Below, one piece after another: positions 37,901-45,057 of a stretch of 52,265 nucleotides of DNA. Source of the DNA: Bacteroidota bacterium (GTDB lineage: Bacteria; Bacteroidota; Bacteroidia; Chitinophagales; Chitinophagaceae); NCBI GenBank assembly GCA_018268035.1, contig JAFDXI010000056.1, positions 1 through 52,265 on the forward strand, read 5' to 3'. The notes under the pieces were generated by a model, which made no database searches, was not told the origin of the DNA, and worked only from the letters and a program-made list of their open reading frames with translations. Every line of letters starts with the position of its first letter. Within the stretch, counting starts at the first letter, position 1. The translations under genes were made by a program, and so were the position numbers.

Positions 37901-38712
37901 GGGATAACTTTATGGATGAAGCCAACAATCCAACTGGTATAAGTTTGACTGAACTTAATTCTTTTGCAGGTTTATATACAGATGGTAATGTTACTGGTAA
38001 TAATTCTGGTGTATTTCCTGATGCAGTTATATCTCAAAGTTATGGCTTATTCCCTGGTCAAACTGCCTATTTAAAACTGAGCGGATTGAATATGAATATG
38101 AATTATGATTTCACATTCTTTGCAAGTTCACGGGCTTATGGTGATGTAAATGTTGCCTACACAGTTAATGGTAAAACTGTAATGCTGAATACATCATTAA
38201 ATACTAAAGGTACAGTATCTGTTTATGGTATCAGGGCTGATGAAAATGGTGAAATAAATATCACAGTAGCGCCAGGTACCTCCACATCTCAGTTTGGTTT
38301 AATTGGTGCGATGATCGTGAAGGCTTATAAAGATCCGGTTTTTACTTTGCCATCTCAATTGCCTCAATCTTTCAGCAATGCAATTGCTTCTACAGAAAGT
38401 ATAAAAAATACTTCTATGATGCAGAAAGCAAAACCAAAAGCTAATTTTGAGTATGTGGTTGCATATCCTAACCCTTTCATCAGTAATTTTACAGTATCAT
38501 TTAATTTACTGAAAAAGGATAATGTAAATGTTGAGGTATTTGATGTGAATGGTAAGCTGGTATATCAAAACCGTTTTGAAAACCTTTTTGAAGGGAATAA
38601 TGTTATTAATGTTATGACGAGCAATAATCTTCCTTCAGGTATATATATCATTAAGCTTACATCTCTCAAAACAAAAACAGATAAAGTAATAAAGTTGCTA
38701 AAGCAGCAATAA
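31981..38712 (+). CDS. Giant T9SS-secreted esterase/adhesin, copy 2
   Basis: A 2243-aa paralogue of the preceding gene with the same architecture. It has signal MKKIFYTLFVLSTIFLIP and an esterase domain with Ser177 (GLSAGG), Asp229 (GGLDGS) and His261 (LGHGVW). Ig-like segments and fibronectin III pairs follow, then a first PA14 near 641-790. Unlike copy 1, a second PA14 occurs at about 875-1015. Cadherin-like repeats come next, then three copies of the roughly 175-residue block (1311-1485, 1678-1850, 1947-2120) among fibronectin III domains. A T9SS sorting domain runs from YPNPF near 2160 to the end (VIKLLKQQ). Only 21 nt and no terminator separate it from the copolymerase gene, so it probably heads the exopolysaccharide transcript. 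It is likely exposed on or released from the cell surface. Confidence 0.88.
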   Translation: MKKIFYTLFVLSTIFLIPKIATSQSVLDPSDPIVTYDPGNPPVQPAWGQIGKWVRTKRLSWNTDSYKAYIYKGCAFRLKFPKTYDPNANDGKKYPMMVFFHGLGETGTIYDNEYQLYHGGDDFAAAVDNGTFDGYILCMQSQGFWGSGQYQYITEIINYMVTNNKLDLFRISDNGLSAGGQATWEMMFGHPNYIASCLPMSGVSIGYKDASNVNEAKFTPIWLFQGGLDGSPAPSTAQQVRDAFLAAGGDFTYTEYPDLGHGVWDRVWQEPEFYPYMLRAYSSNPWPLTGRTEFCPGDPINVTLGVPPGFDEYQWRKNDTIINGATTNSINVTNVGTYDARVRNGSIWSDWSHTPVIIKTKTPTIPPEITVEGLSSPVIPAPDGSTSVNLMVPNSYTSYLWEKVGNSNTLGTNNDINISQPGDYVVSVTEQYGCSSVFSNPFTVVNANGTNGPEAASSLTAVTLSNTKIELDWADKPNPAFNETAYEIYRSTTPGNSYAFIGKVPTDNITYVDSTALPNTTYYYVVRAVNNNAAAPLSNEASATTLTDKEPPAAPGNLHIVSTTSTSITIAWDSATDNVGVDRYDIYVNGVKTYSTDKTSIAINGLDNGSQYVFYVKSKDISGNYSTPSNQVSGFAALQGLNYKYYEGSWSVLPDFNTLTPVKTGITPNFDISVRNRDDQFGFVWQGYIKVPVAGTYTFETYSDDGSKLWLAPYDANATPLVNNDGLHGVQYKGGTVTLQPGIYPISAAFFEQGGDQVMQVYWTCSALFGDNNRHLITDNYLTDNYSTAGTVPVAPGNIEATALDYTRINVSWTDNSSDETGFEVYRADNSNGPFQIIATTPANTTAYIDSALSPLTTYYYTVKAINNSGSSFSGGLKYSYYTGTWNNLPDFNSLTPTSTGFVKNLDLSVASSTTNYALKFEGNITIPADGQYTFYTTSDDGSKLYIGAFDEGHLVVNNDYLQSPTERSGTINLTKGVYPIYITYFQQAGGYVLSAAYEGPGISKIQIPDSAFAEPSDSATTDSLPAAPLAVTQLKAIVQSASAINLTWKDNAINETAYKVYRSIGDINNFKFCAALPANSTSYNDTALFAHTIYYYKVYTIGIGNQQTPSAIVQKKTKDNFPVFNDIENRSVRYGITTSIPVTAFDADNDSLVYSIRNKPPFAKLINNGNNTATLTFKPNASKQGTYNNIQIIVNDKFGGKDTTSFTITVNDNYDPTIDSIADYTLTENDLLTINLNGHDQNATDSLQWTVTGAPNVNNLVAIDKQNAQLTLHPNYGAAGQYLVNVKVIDGKGGSTSRTFNVTVNDKDPNKTIYARFKNVDDIGTPWNNITGVTSNSLKDANGNVTNVGLNLQTSWFATSNGGPVTGNNSGVYPDAVLKNYYYFGIFGGPENVDAQVTGLDTALTYSFTFLAASSWPGAQDNGTTIFSSENQSASLYVQGNTQNTVTLSGLKADSTGKITFNMAKAADGTPVGYINALVINSVLDDGTTPLTPAALIAEGTGSGVQLHWNDISYNETNFQVYRSNMPNSGFVLINTLASNTTSYLDSSAKGNTQYYYKVLASNSYGNSGYSNVASVLTEDKIPVLNAISNVIMKNNTQINIPVIANDDVTDHVTLTASQMPSFVTFTDNGDGTGSFSVQPSAGTTGFYPGITVTARDNSDSVSTSSFNITVTDNVTSVYLNFSDGSLADKPWNNLTGWPFAGTTYSNMKDADNNVTGISVTLVDGFQGVVASGMRPGNNKGIYPDVVMRTAEFESSTNAKTIRVSGLSTSKKYSFIFFNSHDDGLNGTTNFTINGQTVTLNATYNINKTVQINGITPDGNGQVNIAVTKASGADYAYVSSIIIQAYDNNVSLINPSNLIVTGNTRNSVSLQWADKSFDETGFQVWRADSSNGSYNLINTVATNTTTYTDAGLTQNKTYYYVVRAVNGNGNSDFSNVAVAYTLAYAVYVNFTQDSMAPAPWYNTAVPPQKGYEWDNFMDEANNPTGISLTELNSFAGLYTDGNVTGNNSGVFPDAVISQSYGLFPGQTAYLKLSGLNMNMNYDFTFFASSRAYGDVNVAYTVNGKTVMLNTSLNTKGTVSVYGIRADENGEINITVAPGTSTSQFGLIGAMIVKAYKDPVFTLPSQLPQSFSNAIASTESIKNTSMMQKAKPKANFEYVVAYPNPFISNFTVSFNLLKKDNVNVEVFDVNGKLVYQNRFENLFEGNNVINVMTSNNLPSGIYIIKLTSLKTKTDKVIKLLKQQ

Positions 38713-38733
38713 ATTGTAAACAAAAAAATAAAT

Positions 38734-40935
38734 ATGGATTTTGTATATCTGCTAAGGGTATTGTTGAAGAGAAAATGGATAATAATAGGGTCAGCTTTCC
38801 TTGCAGCAGTCATTGCCTGGTATTTTACAAAAGATGAGCCTCGGGAATTTCGTTCTACTTCACAGATTTCTACCGGCTTTACCACTAATGATGTGGTAAA
38901 AGTGGGGGAGCAGAATAATTTTTTTGAGGCAGATACAAAATTTGATAATGCAATAGTAACTTTCAGGTCACCAACAGTGATGAGCTTATTGTCTTACAGT
39001 GTTATCCTGCATGACCTTGAAAACCCTTCTCAGGCTTTCAGACAGTTAACCCAGGATCAAAAACAGTCTTCTGTTTATAATGCTGTAAATATTAACCAGG
39101 CAATATTAGTGTTTAGTGACAAGCTCAATTCAATGAGTGTGCTGACATCATATAAACCTGAAGAGAAAAAGCTGCTGGAATTCTTAAAGTTATACGGCTA
39201 CGATTATAATTCATTTGCCAATAACTTAAATATTTACAGGCTTGACAGAACAGATTATATTCAAATTGATTACCGTTCTGAAAACCCGGAATTATCTGCC
39301 TTTGTTGTAAATACAGTTTATAAAGATTTTGTTAGGTATTATAAATACATCCGCAATGAACGCACTTCTGAATCAATAGATACATTACGCAGTTTACTGG
39401 AAAAGAAAAAACAAGATCGTGTAGATGCAAATCAAAAAATTGCATCTACCGGCTTATTAAATGTTGATGATGCAAATAAAAGCAGTTTCGATCTCATCAG
39501 CAGTTTACAACAAACATTGGATGATGAACAGGATAAATTAACTACAAATCAGATTGCATTACAAAGCGTCAACAATCAATTGGCAAGTGTCGGAACAGGT
39601 TCTTCTACATCGGTAGTGGACAACAGCGATATTTTGAAAATAAAAAATCAGCGTGACAAAGCTTACCAAACATACATAAACAGTGGTTCAACAGATCAAA
39701 ATGCATTAAATCAATATAACAGCCTTAATCAACAATATCAAAACAAAATAAAGGCACTTGGCTCGCAATCTAATGATGTATCTGGTATGTCTGCTGCAGA
39801 CAGATCATCTCTCATCCAGAGAAAAAATGACCTCGAAGTAAATATCAAGGCTGAACAGGTGCATATTGCTTCCCTGCAGAACAAAATCAATAGCCTTCAG
39901 GGGAATGTAAATGCTCAGGCAAGCAGAAGCGCTATGGCACAAAGCCTGTCTAAAGATGCAGATCTTTCAGACAAGGAATACCTTGACCTGTTGCAGAAAT
40001 ATAATGATGCCGTTGATCAAAGTAATGCTTCAGTAAATAATTTCAGGCAGATTTTGGTGGGGCAACCTGCTATAGAACCAGAACCTTCAAAAAAGTTTTT
40101 GATTATTGGTATGGCTGGAATGGCAGCACTAGTTTGTTCTATTTTAATAATTGTGTTTCTGACTTATCTTGATTCATCCATTAAAACACCTGCAATATTT
40201 TCCAAAGTTGTTAACCTGAAGTTGTTATCAATGATCAATTTTACCAGTTTGAAAAATAAAGACCTTGCCGAAGTAGTAGCCAATACTTCAACAATCACTG
40301 ATAAACTTGAAAAAAACAGGGAAAATAAATTCAGGGAATCACTCCGGAAGCTCAGATATGAAATTGAATCAAGCGGCAAGAAAGTTTTTCTTTTTACCAG
40401 TACCAAGAAAGGACAGGGTAAAACAACACTGATACAGGCGCTTTCTTATAGTTTAAGTTTAAGTAAAAAGAAAGTACTCATCATTGATACTAATTTTTGC
40501 AATAATGACCTTACTGTGCAGTTAAAGGGTACACCCGTTCTTGAAAAAATTATTGCTGATGAAGGTGATGATCATTTATTGGATGAAATACAAAACGCCT
40601 CAGTGAATGTGCGTACTGGAATGATTTACGTGATTGGATGTAGTGGTGGCGATTATACGCCTTCTGAGATATTACCTGCACATCATTTATTGCAACACCT
40701 GCATAAACTTACAGATGTGTATGATTTTATTTTTCTCGAAGGACCACCACTGAATGACTTTTCAGACAGCAAAGAATTAACCCAATATGTTGACGGTGTA
40801 GTAGCCATTTTTTCTGCCAAACACATGATAAAACAAATTGATAAAGAATCAATCAATTTTTTTAAAAACCTGAATGGTAAATTCTGTGGTTCTGTTTTAA
40901 ATATGGTTCAGTTAGAAACACTGAATGATGCCTGA
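38734..40935 (+). CDS. Polysaccharide copolymerase with BY-kinase-like domain (Wzz/Wzc type)
   Basis: A 733-aa inner-membrane protein controlling polysaccharide chain length or export. TM1 (KWIIIGSAFLAAVIAWYF) and TM2 (FLIIGMAGMAALVCSILIIV, near 450) flank a periplasmic region with long Gln/Asn-rich coiled coils (about 215-430). The cytoplasmic C-terminus is BY-kinase-like with Walker A KKGQGKTT (Lys563) and an A'-like VLIIDTNFCNND. However, the usual DxR after A' is missing, the Walker B site reads FIFLEGPP instead of IIDTPP, and the tail ends LNMVQLETLNDA without a tyrosine cluster. It may bind ATP without normal autophosphorylation. It is 21 nt after the giant gene and overlaps the small ORF by 8 nt. 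Confidence 0.85.
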   Translation: MDFVYLLRVLLKRKWIIIGSAFLAAVIAWYFTKDEPREFRSTSQISTGFTTNDVVKVGEQNNFFEADTKFDNAIVTFRSPTVMSLLSYSVILHDLENPSQAFRQLTQDQKQSSVYNAVNINQAILVFSDKLNSMSVLTSYKPEEKKLLEFLKLYGYDYNSFANNLNIYRLDRTDYIQIDYRSENPELSAFVVNTVYKDFVRYYKYIRNERTSESIDTLRSLLEKKKQDRVDANQKIASTGLLNVDDANKSSFDLISSLQQTLDDEQDKLTTNQIALQSVNNQLASVGTGSSTSVVDNSDILKIKNQRDKAYQTYINSGSTDQNALNQYNSLNQQYQNKIKALGSQSNDVSGMSAADRSSLIQRKNDLEVNIKAEQVHIASLQNKINSLQGNVNAQASRSAMAQSLSKDADLSDKEYLDLLQKYNDAVDQSNASVNNFRQILVGQPAIEPEPSKKFLIIGMAGMAALVCSILIIVFLTYLDSSIKTPAIFSKVVNLKLLSMINFTSLKNKDLAEVVANTSTITDKLEKNRENKFRESLRKLRYEIESSGKKVFLFTSTKKGQGKTTLIQALSYSLSLSKKKVLIIDTNFCNNDLTVQLKGTPVLEKIIADEGDDHLLDEIQNASVNVRTGMIYVIGCSGGDYTPSEILPAHHLLQHLHKLTDVYDFIFLEGPPLNDFSDSKELTQYVDGVVAIFSAKHMIKQIDKESINFFKNLNGKFCGSVLNMVQLETLNDA

Positions 40936-41053
40936 TAGATTTAAAATCGGATTTCCCATGACTAAAAGAAAAGTATCCGTTCATGAAAAATTTGTAACGC
41001 TTATTGCTGCGGCTGCTTTAATTTATATCTTTTTGAAAATTTTATTTTTTTAA
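40928..41053 (+). CDS. 41-aa single-pass membrane microprotein
   Basis: A small ORF starting MPDRFKIGFPMTKRKV and ending in a hydrophobic helix FVTLIAAAALIYIFLKILFF. It fills the space between two genes exactly. Its ATG overlaps the copolymerase stop by 8 nt and its TAA ends 3 nt before the O-antigen ligase start. A basic N-terminal half plus one C-terminal helix suggests a cytoplasm-in, tail-anchored topology. An alternative start at Met11 gives 31 residues. The tight packing argues for a real translated gene, perhaps a small subunit of the polysaccharide machinery. The function is unknown and there is no recognised family. Confidence 0.6.
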   Translation: MPDRFKIGFPMTKRKVSVHEKFVTLIAAAALIYIFLKILFF

Positions 41054-41056
41054 TAA

Positions 41057-42604
41057 ATGGCATTTGAAGGTGTTGAGCGAATTAAAGATGCCTTTGTGTT
41101 GGCAACAGGAAAGTTTTTGCATAAAATATTTATAGAGCAAAAACTCAATAATGTTGTTGGCTATATTTTTATTTCATTTTTTGCTATTGCATTGGGTTAT
41201 TTGTTTGCCAAGCAAACTATTTTGGGTTTAGGTGTAACAGGGTTGATTTGCGGCATTGCAATTATTCTTGCTTGTATGATGGATACACTTACAGGTTTAT
41301 TCATCAATGTGGTTTATTCTTTTTTTGTATATGCATTTTCAAGGTATTTTTTTAATGATACATTTCCGGTTGGTGTGGTTTCTGATATATTGATTGTTGC
41401 AACACTTTTTAGTTTTTTTGTAAAAAAAGTCCATCTCAAAGAAACCATCAATGAGTTTGCACACAAGCAAGTTGTTATAGCTATCCTCGTTTTGTTTTTC
41501 TACCTTATGATTGAACTATTCAATCCTTATGCGCGGTCATTTGAAGGATGGTATCAGACTTTCAGAAAGTCTCTTGATGCTTTATTTTTATTGTTTATTG
41601 CTTATAAAGCATTCGATAATTACCAAAGTGTAAGAAAGTTTTTAGTGTTACTCTTTTTTGTATGTACTATTTGCGGTTTATATGGATGCATACAGCAATG
41701 GCATGGTTTGTTTGATTATGAAAAAAACTGGGCTATGGCTGATGACAACAGGTTTGGTCTAATTTATATTGGAGGAGATTTCAGGAAATTTTCCACTATG
41801 CCTGACCCCACAGCTTATGGAATCATGATGGCATCATGCGGGATATTTTATTTAATTATTGCCTGGAATGAAAAAAAACTTGCTACCCGTTTAATCATAT
41901 TATCAGGTGTTGCACTCATGTTTTTGGGTATGGCATATTCGGGTACCAGAACTGCAAATGCTATGGCAGTAGCAGGTCTCGCAATGTTTATGTTGCTCTC
42001 CATAAATAAAACCAGTACTAAGATTTTTGCTGTATGTGCGGGTATGGCTTTTGTGGCTCTGATGTATGGCCCATTTTATGGCAATGCTACTATCAACCGC
42101 TTCAGAACAACCTTTAGTGGTACTGATGACCCTTCTTATAAAGTGAGGGAATTGAACAGGGCATTTATACAACCTTATATTTATTCCCATCCCATTGGCG
42201 GAGGTTTATGCACAACCGGCGCAGGTGGTTTACGTTTTAATCCCACTCATTATCTCGCAGGTTTCCCGCCTGATAGCGGTTATTTGAAAAAAGCACTTGA
42301 AACAGGATGGATTGGACTGATTATTATTTGTGTTTTGTATTTTGTTATTCTAAAAAATTGTATCCGTGGGTATTTTGAAGCAACCCAACCAGACATTAAG
42401 ATACTATTTGCTGCCTCTTGTGCGTTCTTATTTTCGTTTTATATTGCTGATTTCGCTCAGGATGCTATTGGTCAGATTACGGATACTGTGGTTTATTATC
42501 CTTTGATTGCAATAACATTAAAACTAAATAGTTTTAAATCAGAAAACAAAGAGGAAATTAAAAATGAAAATAAGTATGAAGCACCGGCCATTTTTGAGAA
42601 CTAA
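41057..42604 (+). CDS. O-antigen ligase/polymerase family protein (Wzy/WaaL-like)
   Basis: A 515-aa polytopic membrane protein (about 10-12 helices). The O-antigen ligase domain lies in the middle: FRKFSTMPDPTAYGIMMASC, LMFLGMAYSGTRTANAMAVA, then a large periplasmic loop (RFRTTFSGTDDPSYKVRELN, HPIGGGLCTTGAGGLRFNP) and further helices. Such proteins polymerise undecaprenyl-linked repeat units or transfer chains to an acceptor. In an exopolysaccharide cluster next to a copolymerase, polymerase is the likelier role. The N-terminal cytosolic segment (FEGVERIKDAFVLATGKFLH) is unusual. It begins 3 nt after the microprotein; the 3' gap to the TolC-like gene is 70 nt. Confidence 0.85.
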   Translation: MAFEGVERIKDAFVLATGKFLHKIFIEQKLNNVVGYIFISFFAIALGYLFAKQTILGLGVTGLICGIAIILACMMDTLTGLFINVVYSFFVYAFSRYFFNDTFPVGVVSDILIVATLFSFFVKKVHLKETINEFAHKQVVIAILVLFFYLMIELFNPYARSFEGWYQTFRKSLDALFLLFIAYKAFDNYQSVRKFLVLLFFVCTICGLYGCIQQWHGLFDYEKNWAMADDNRFGLIYIGGDFRKFSTMPDPTAYGIMMASCGIFYLIIAWNEKKLATRLIILSGVALMFLGMAYSGTRTANAMAVAGLAMFMLLSINKTSTKIFAVCAGMAFVALMYGPFYGNATINRFRTTFSGTDDPSYKVRELNRAFIQPYIYSHPIGGGLCTTGAGGLRFNPTHYLAGFPPDSGYLKKALETGWIGLIIICVLYFVILKNCIRGYFEATQPDIKILFAASCAFLFSFYIADFAQDAIGQITDTVVYYPLIAITLKLNSFKSENKEEIKNENKYEAPAIFEN

Positions 42605-42674
42605 GGAACTGGAAAAAAAATATTTAAAATTGTATAAGTAAAAATAAAATTTATCATTGAAAAACTAAATAGAA

Positions 42675-43430
42675 ATGAAACTAACTAATACCGCTAAAAA
42701 AATTTTACTACTTGGTTTAAGTGCTTTTTGTTTTATGTATTCAAATGCGAAATCAGTTGAACCAATATTGATTTCTTCAAAAGAAATATTTAATGATACT
42801 GTACCTGCCAATATATTACGTCAGAAAAATGATACAGCTATTGAAAACAGGTTGGTGCAATTGGCATTGGCCCAGCCTCAATTTAAACAAACGGAAGCTC
42901 AAAATAAGATACTCGACTACCAGTTGAAAAAGCAAAGAAATAACTGGATGAACCTGTTGAGCTTATCAGCAAATTATAACGACCAGACCTTTGCAAAACC
43001 AAGGAATGGCAATTCTGTTAGCTATGTTTATCCAAAATATTTTTTCGGATTTACAATTCCGATAGGGATGATTGTAGCGAATGGTTCAGATATTAAGATA
43101 ACCAAGCAGTCACAGATTATTGCTAATGAACAACAGGCTGAACTGGCAAAAACCATCAGAGCAGATGTATTGAAAAATTATAAGCAATACAAAGCCAATG
43201 AAAAATTACTTGCCATACAAAACCAGTTGTTGGATGATTTGGAAGCAGGCTTTTTGCAGGTTGAACAAAAATTCAAAAACGGTACTGCAACATTGGACCA
43301 ATATAATGATGCTTCAAAAAAATATAATGATCAATCAGTAATTGTTATTAACCTTCAATTGCAACAAGACCTCGTAAAAGTGGAGCTGGAAAGATTAATT
43401 GGAATGAGGCTGGAAGATGCTTTAAAATAA
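42675..43430 (+). CDS. Half-length TolC family outer-membrane protein
   Basis: A 251-aa exported protein with signal MKLTNTAKKILLLGLSAFCF (cut near SNAK). It shows one TolC-type repeat: helix LVQLALAQPQFKQTEAQNKI, beta segment LLSLSANYNDQTF and FFGFTIPIGMIV, then long helices QAELAKTIRADVLKNYKQYK and LLDDLEAGFLQVEQKFKNGT up to VELERLIGMRLEDALK. Ordinary TolC proteins carry two such repeats over 400-490 residues, so this is about half-length. The signal and stop look natural, and no frameshift is seen in the flanks. It could assemble as a larger oligomer or be an accessory coiled-coil subunit. Six nt separate it from the next gene. No Wza-type exporter is present in this cluster. Confidence 0.75.
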   Translation: MKLTNTAKKILLLGLSAFCFMYSNAKSVEPILISSKEIFNDTVPANILRQKNDTAIENRLVQLALAQPQFKQTEAQNKILDYQLKKQRNNWMNLLSLSANYNDQTFAKPRNGNSVSYVYPKYFFGFTIPIGMIVANGSDIKITKQSQIIANEQQAELAKTIRADVLKNYKQYKANEKLLAIQNQLLDDLEAGFLQVEQKFKNGTATLDQYNDASKKYNDQSVIVINLQLQQDLVKVELERLIGMRLEDALK

Positions 43431-43436
43431 AATAGC

Positions 43437-45056
43437 TTGTTTACAACTCCCGGAATAAAACATAAAAGCATTGTCATGCTTATTTCTGTGTGTGCTTTGG
43501 TGATACCAGTTGCACTTATAGAAATGCAAGTCATTCATTTAACTAATGGTACTTTTATTTACCCACTTGATGACACTTACATTCACATGACTATTGCCAA
43601 AAATCTGGCCGCTTATGGCAGTTGGGGAGTAGCGCCACACCAATTTCAATCTGCATCATCATCTATATTATATACACTAATTTTAAGCGCTTGTTTTAAA
43701 ATTTTTTCAGCAAATGCACTTATACCTTTTATCATCAACCTGATAACAGGAATTGTTTTGCTGTTTGTCATTCAAAACAGGTTGAAAAAAGAAAATATAG
43801 GAGCCTTTGCACAGCTTATTATTCTTTTGCTTATAATATTTTTTACTCCTTTGCCCATACTCATCATCAGTGGGATGGAACATACACTACAATGTTTGTT
43901 CTCTTTTTTGTTCATCTTTAGTTTTTCCGATTTTGTACAATCAGGTATTCAGAAAAAAATCAATCAATTATTACCAAACACTCTTTTTATTTATGGATTA
44001 ATTATTTGTACTCTCCGGTATGAAGGTTTGTTTATCATTGCAATTGCCTGTTGTGTTTTGTTATATTATAAGTATTTTAAAACGGCAGTTATATTAGGGT
44101 TTATTTCGGTATTACCATTAGTCATCTTTGGTTTTATTTCCGTATTAAAAGACAGTTATTTTTTGCCCAATTCAGTTTTGCTAAAAGCCAGCCCTGTTGA
44201 GTTATCCGGTAGTAGTTTCTCAAATTATATCTATGATGTCCTGGTTGAAAAATTGACACTGGCTAAAACAGGTATCACTGCATTGGCTACACAACGATTA
44301 CTAATATTGTTGCCTTTTGTTTTTGTATTATTCAAAAAACAATTAAAAGAATTTTTATCATACCAGCTCGTTATTTTATTCCTTTCCATCTGCACATTAT
44401 TGCAACTGGCATTTGCAAAAACAGGATGGTTTTACAGGTATGAAGCTTACCTGATTTTATGTTCTGTTGTTGTAGTGTCAATCATCATTGTTAAGTTGTA
44501 TAAAGCATTGCGGTTACGAGAAAATAAAGCGCTTTTACCGGTAATCGCACTGGCTACTTTTTTTCTTTTCTTTCCTTTGATATTAAGAAGCTCAGCAGCT
44601 TTTACAAAAGCAACACAGGCTTGCGTCAATATTTATGAACAACAATATCAAATGGGCGATTTTATAAAAAAATATTATGACACGGATATCATTGCTGTGA
44701 ATGATATTGGTGCTGTTTCTTTTTTTAATAATTCTGAAATTATTGATCTGTGGGGCCTTGCCAATATGCAGGTTGCAAAAGCAAAAAAAGAGAATAAGGC
44801 GACACCCGCATATTTGAATTCTGTCGTCAAAGAGCATCAGGTTGATTTTGCAATTGTGTATGATAGTTGGTTTGATTCAACTTTGCTGAAGCATTGGAGA
44901 AAAGTTGCAGACTGGACAATTGAAAACAATGTAATTTGTGGTGATGCTACTGTTTCATTTTATGCGGTGAAGCAAAGTAACGATTCACTGTTGAAAAAAA
45001 ATCTCGAACATTTCAGGCAACAATTACCGGCCGATGTTTCGGTGAAATATTATTGA
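43437..45056 (+). CDS. GT-C-like polytopic glycosyltransferase
   Basis: A 539-aa membrane protein with about 11 helices. After helix 1 the periplasmic segment FIYPLDDTYIHMTIAKNL has a paired Asp (Asp45-Asp46), as in GT-C enzymes that use lipid-linked sugar donors. A C-terminal extracytoplasmic domain follows residue 400 (YDTDIIAVNDIGAVSFF, IDLWGLANMQVAKA, VDFAIVYDSWFDS), typical of this group. It probably adds a sugar to a polymer or lipid on the outer face of the inner membrane. The start may be the TTG at 43437 or the ATG at 43476. The stop is 1 nt from the next gene's GTG. The donor and acceptor are unknown. Confidence 0.75.
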   Translation: MFTTPGIKHKSIVMLISVCALVIPVALIEMQVIHLTNGTFIYPLDDTYIHMTIAKNLAAYGSWGVAPHQFQSASSSILYTLILSACFKIFSANALIPFIINLITGIVLLFVIQNRLKKENIGAFAQLIILLLIIFFTPLPILIISGMEHTLQCLFSFLFIFSFSDFVQSGIQKKINQLLPNTLFIYGLIICTLRYEGLFIIAIACCVLLYYKYFKTAVILGFISVLPLVIFGFISVLKDSYFLPNSVLLKASPVELSGSSFSNYIYDVLVEKLTLAKTGITALATQRLLILLPFVFVLFKKQLKEFLSYQLVILFLSICTLLQLAFAKTGWFYRYEAYLILCSVVVVSIIIVKLYKALRLRENKALLPVIALATFFLFFPLILRSSAAFTKATQACVNIYEQQYQMGDFIKKYYDTDIIAVNDIGAVSFFNNSEIIDLWGLANMQVAKAKKENKATPAYLNSVVKEHQVDFAIVYDSWFDSTLLKHWRKVADWTIENNVICGDATVSFYAVKQSNDSLLKKNLEHFRQQLPADVSVKYY

Positions 45057-45057
45057 G

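Noticed and set aside
25452-38712. Repeated beta domains considered as a CRISPR-like or DNA tandem repeat
   Set aside because: The repetition is at protein domain level with diverged DNA; there are no regular spacers or identical repeats.
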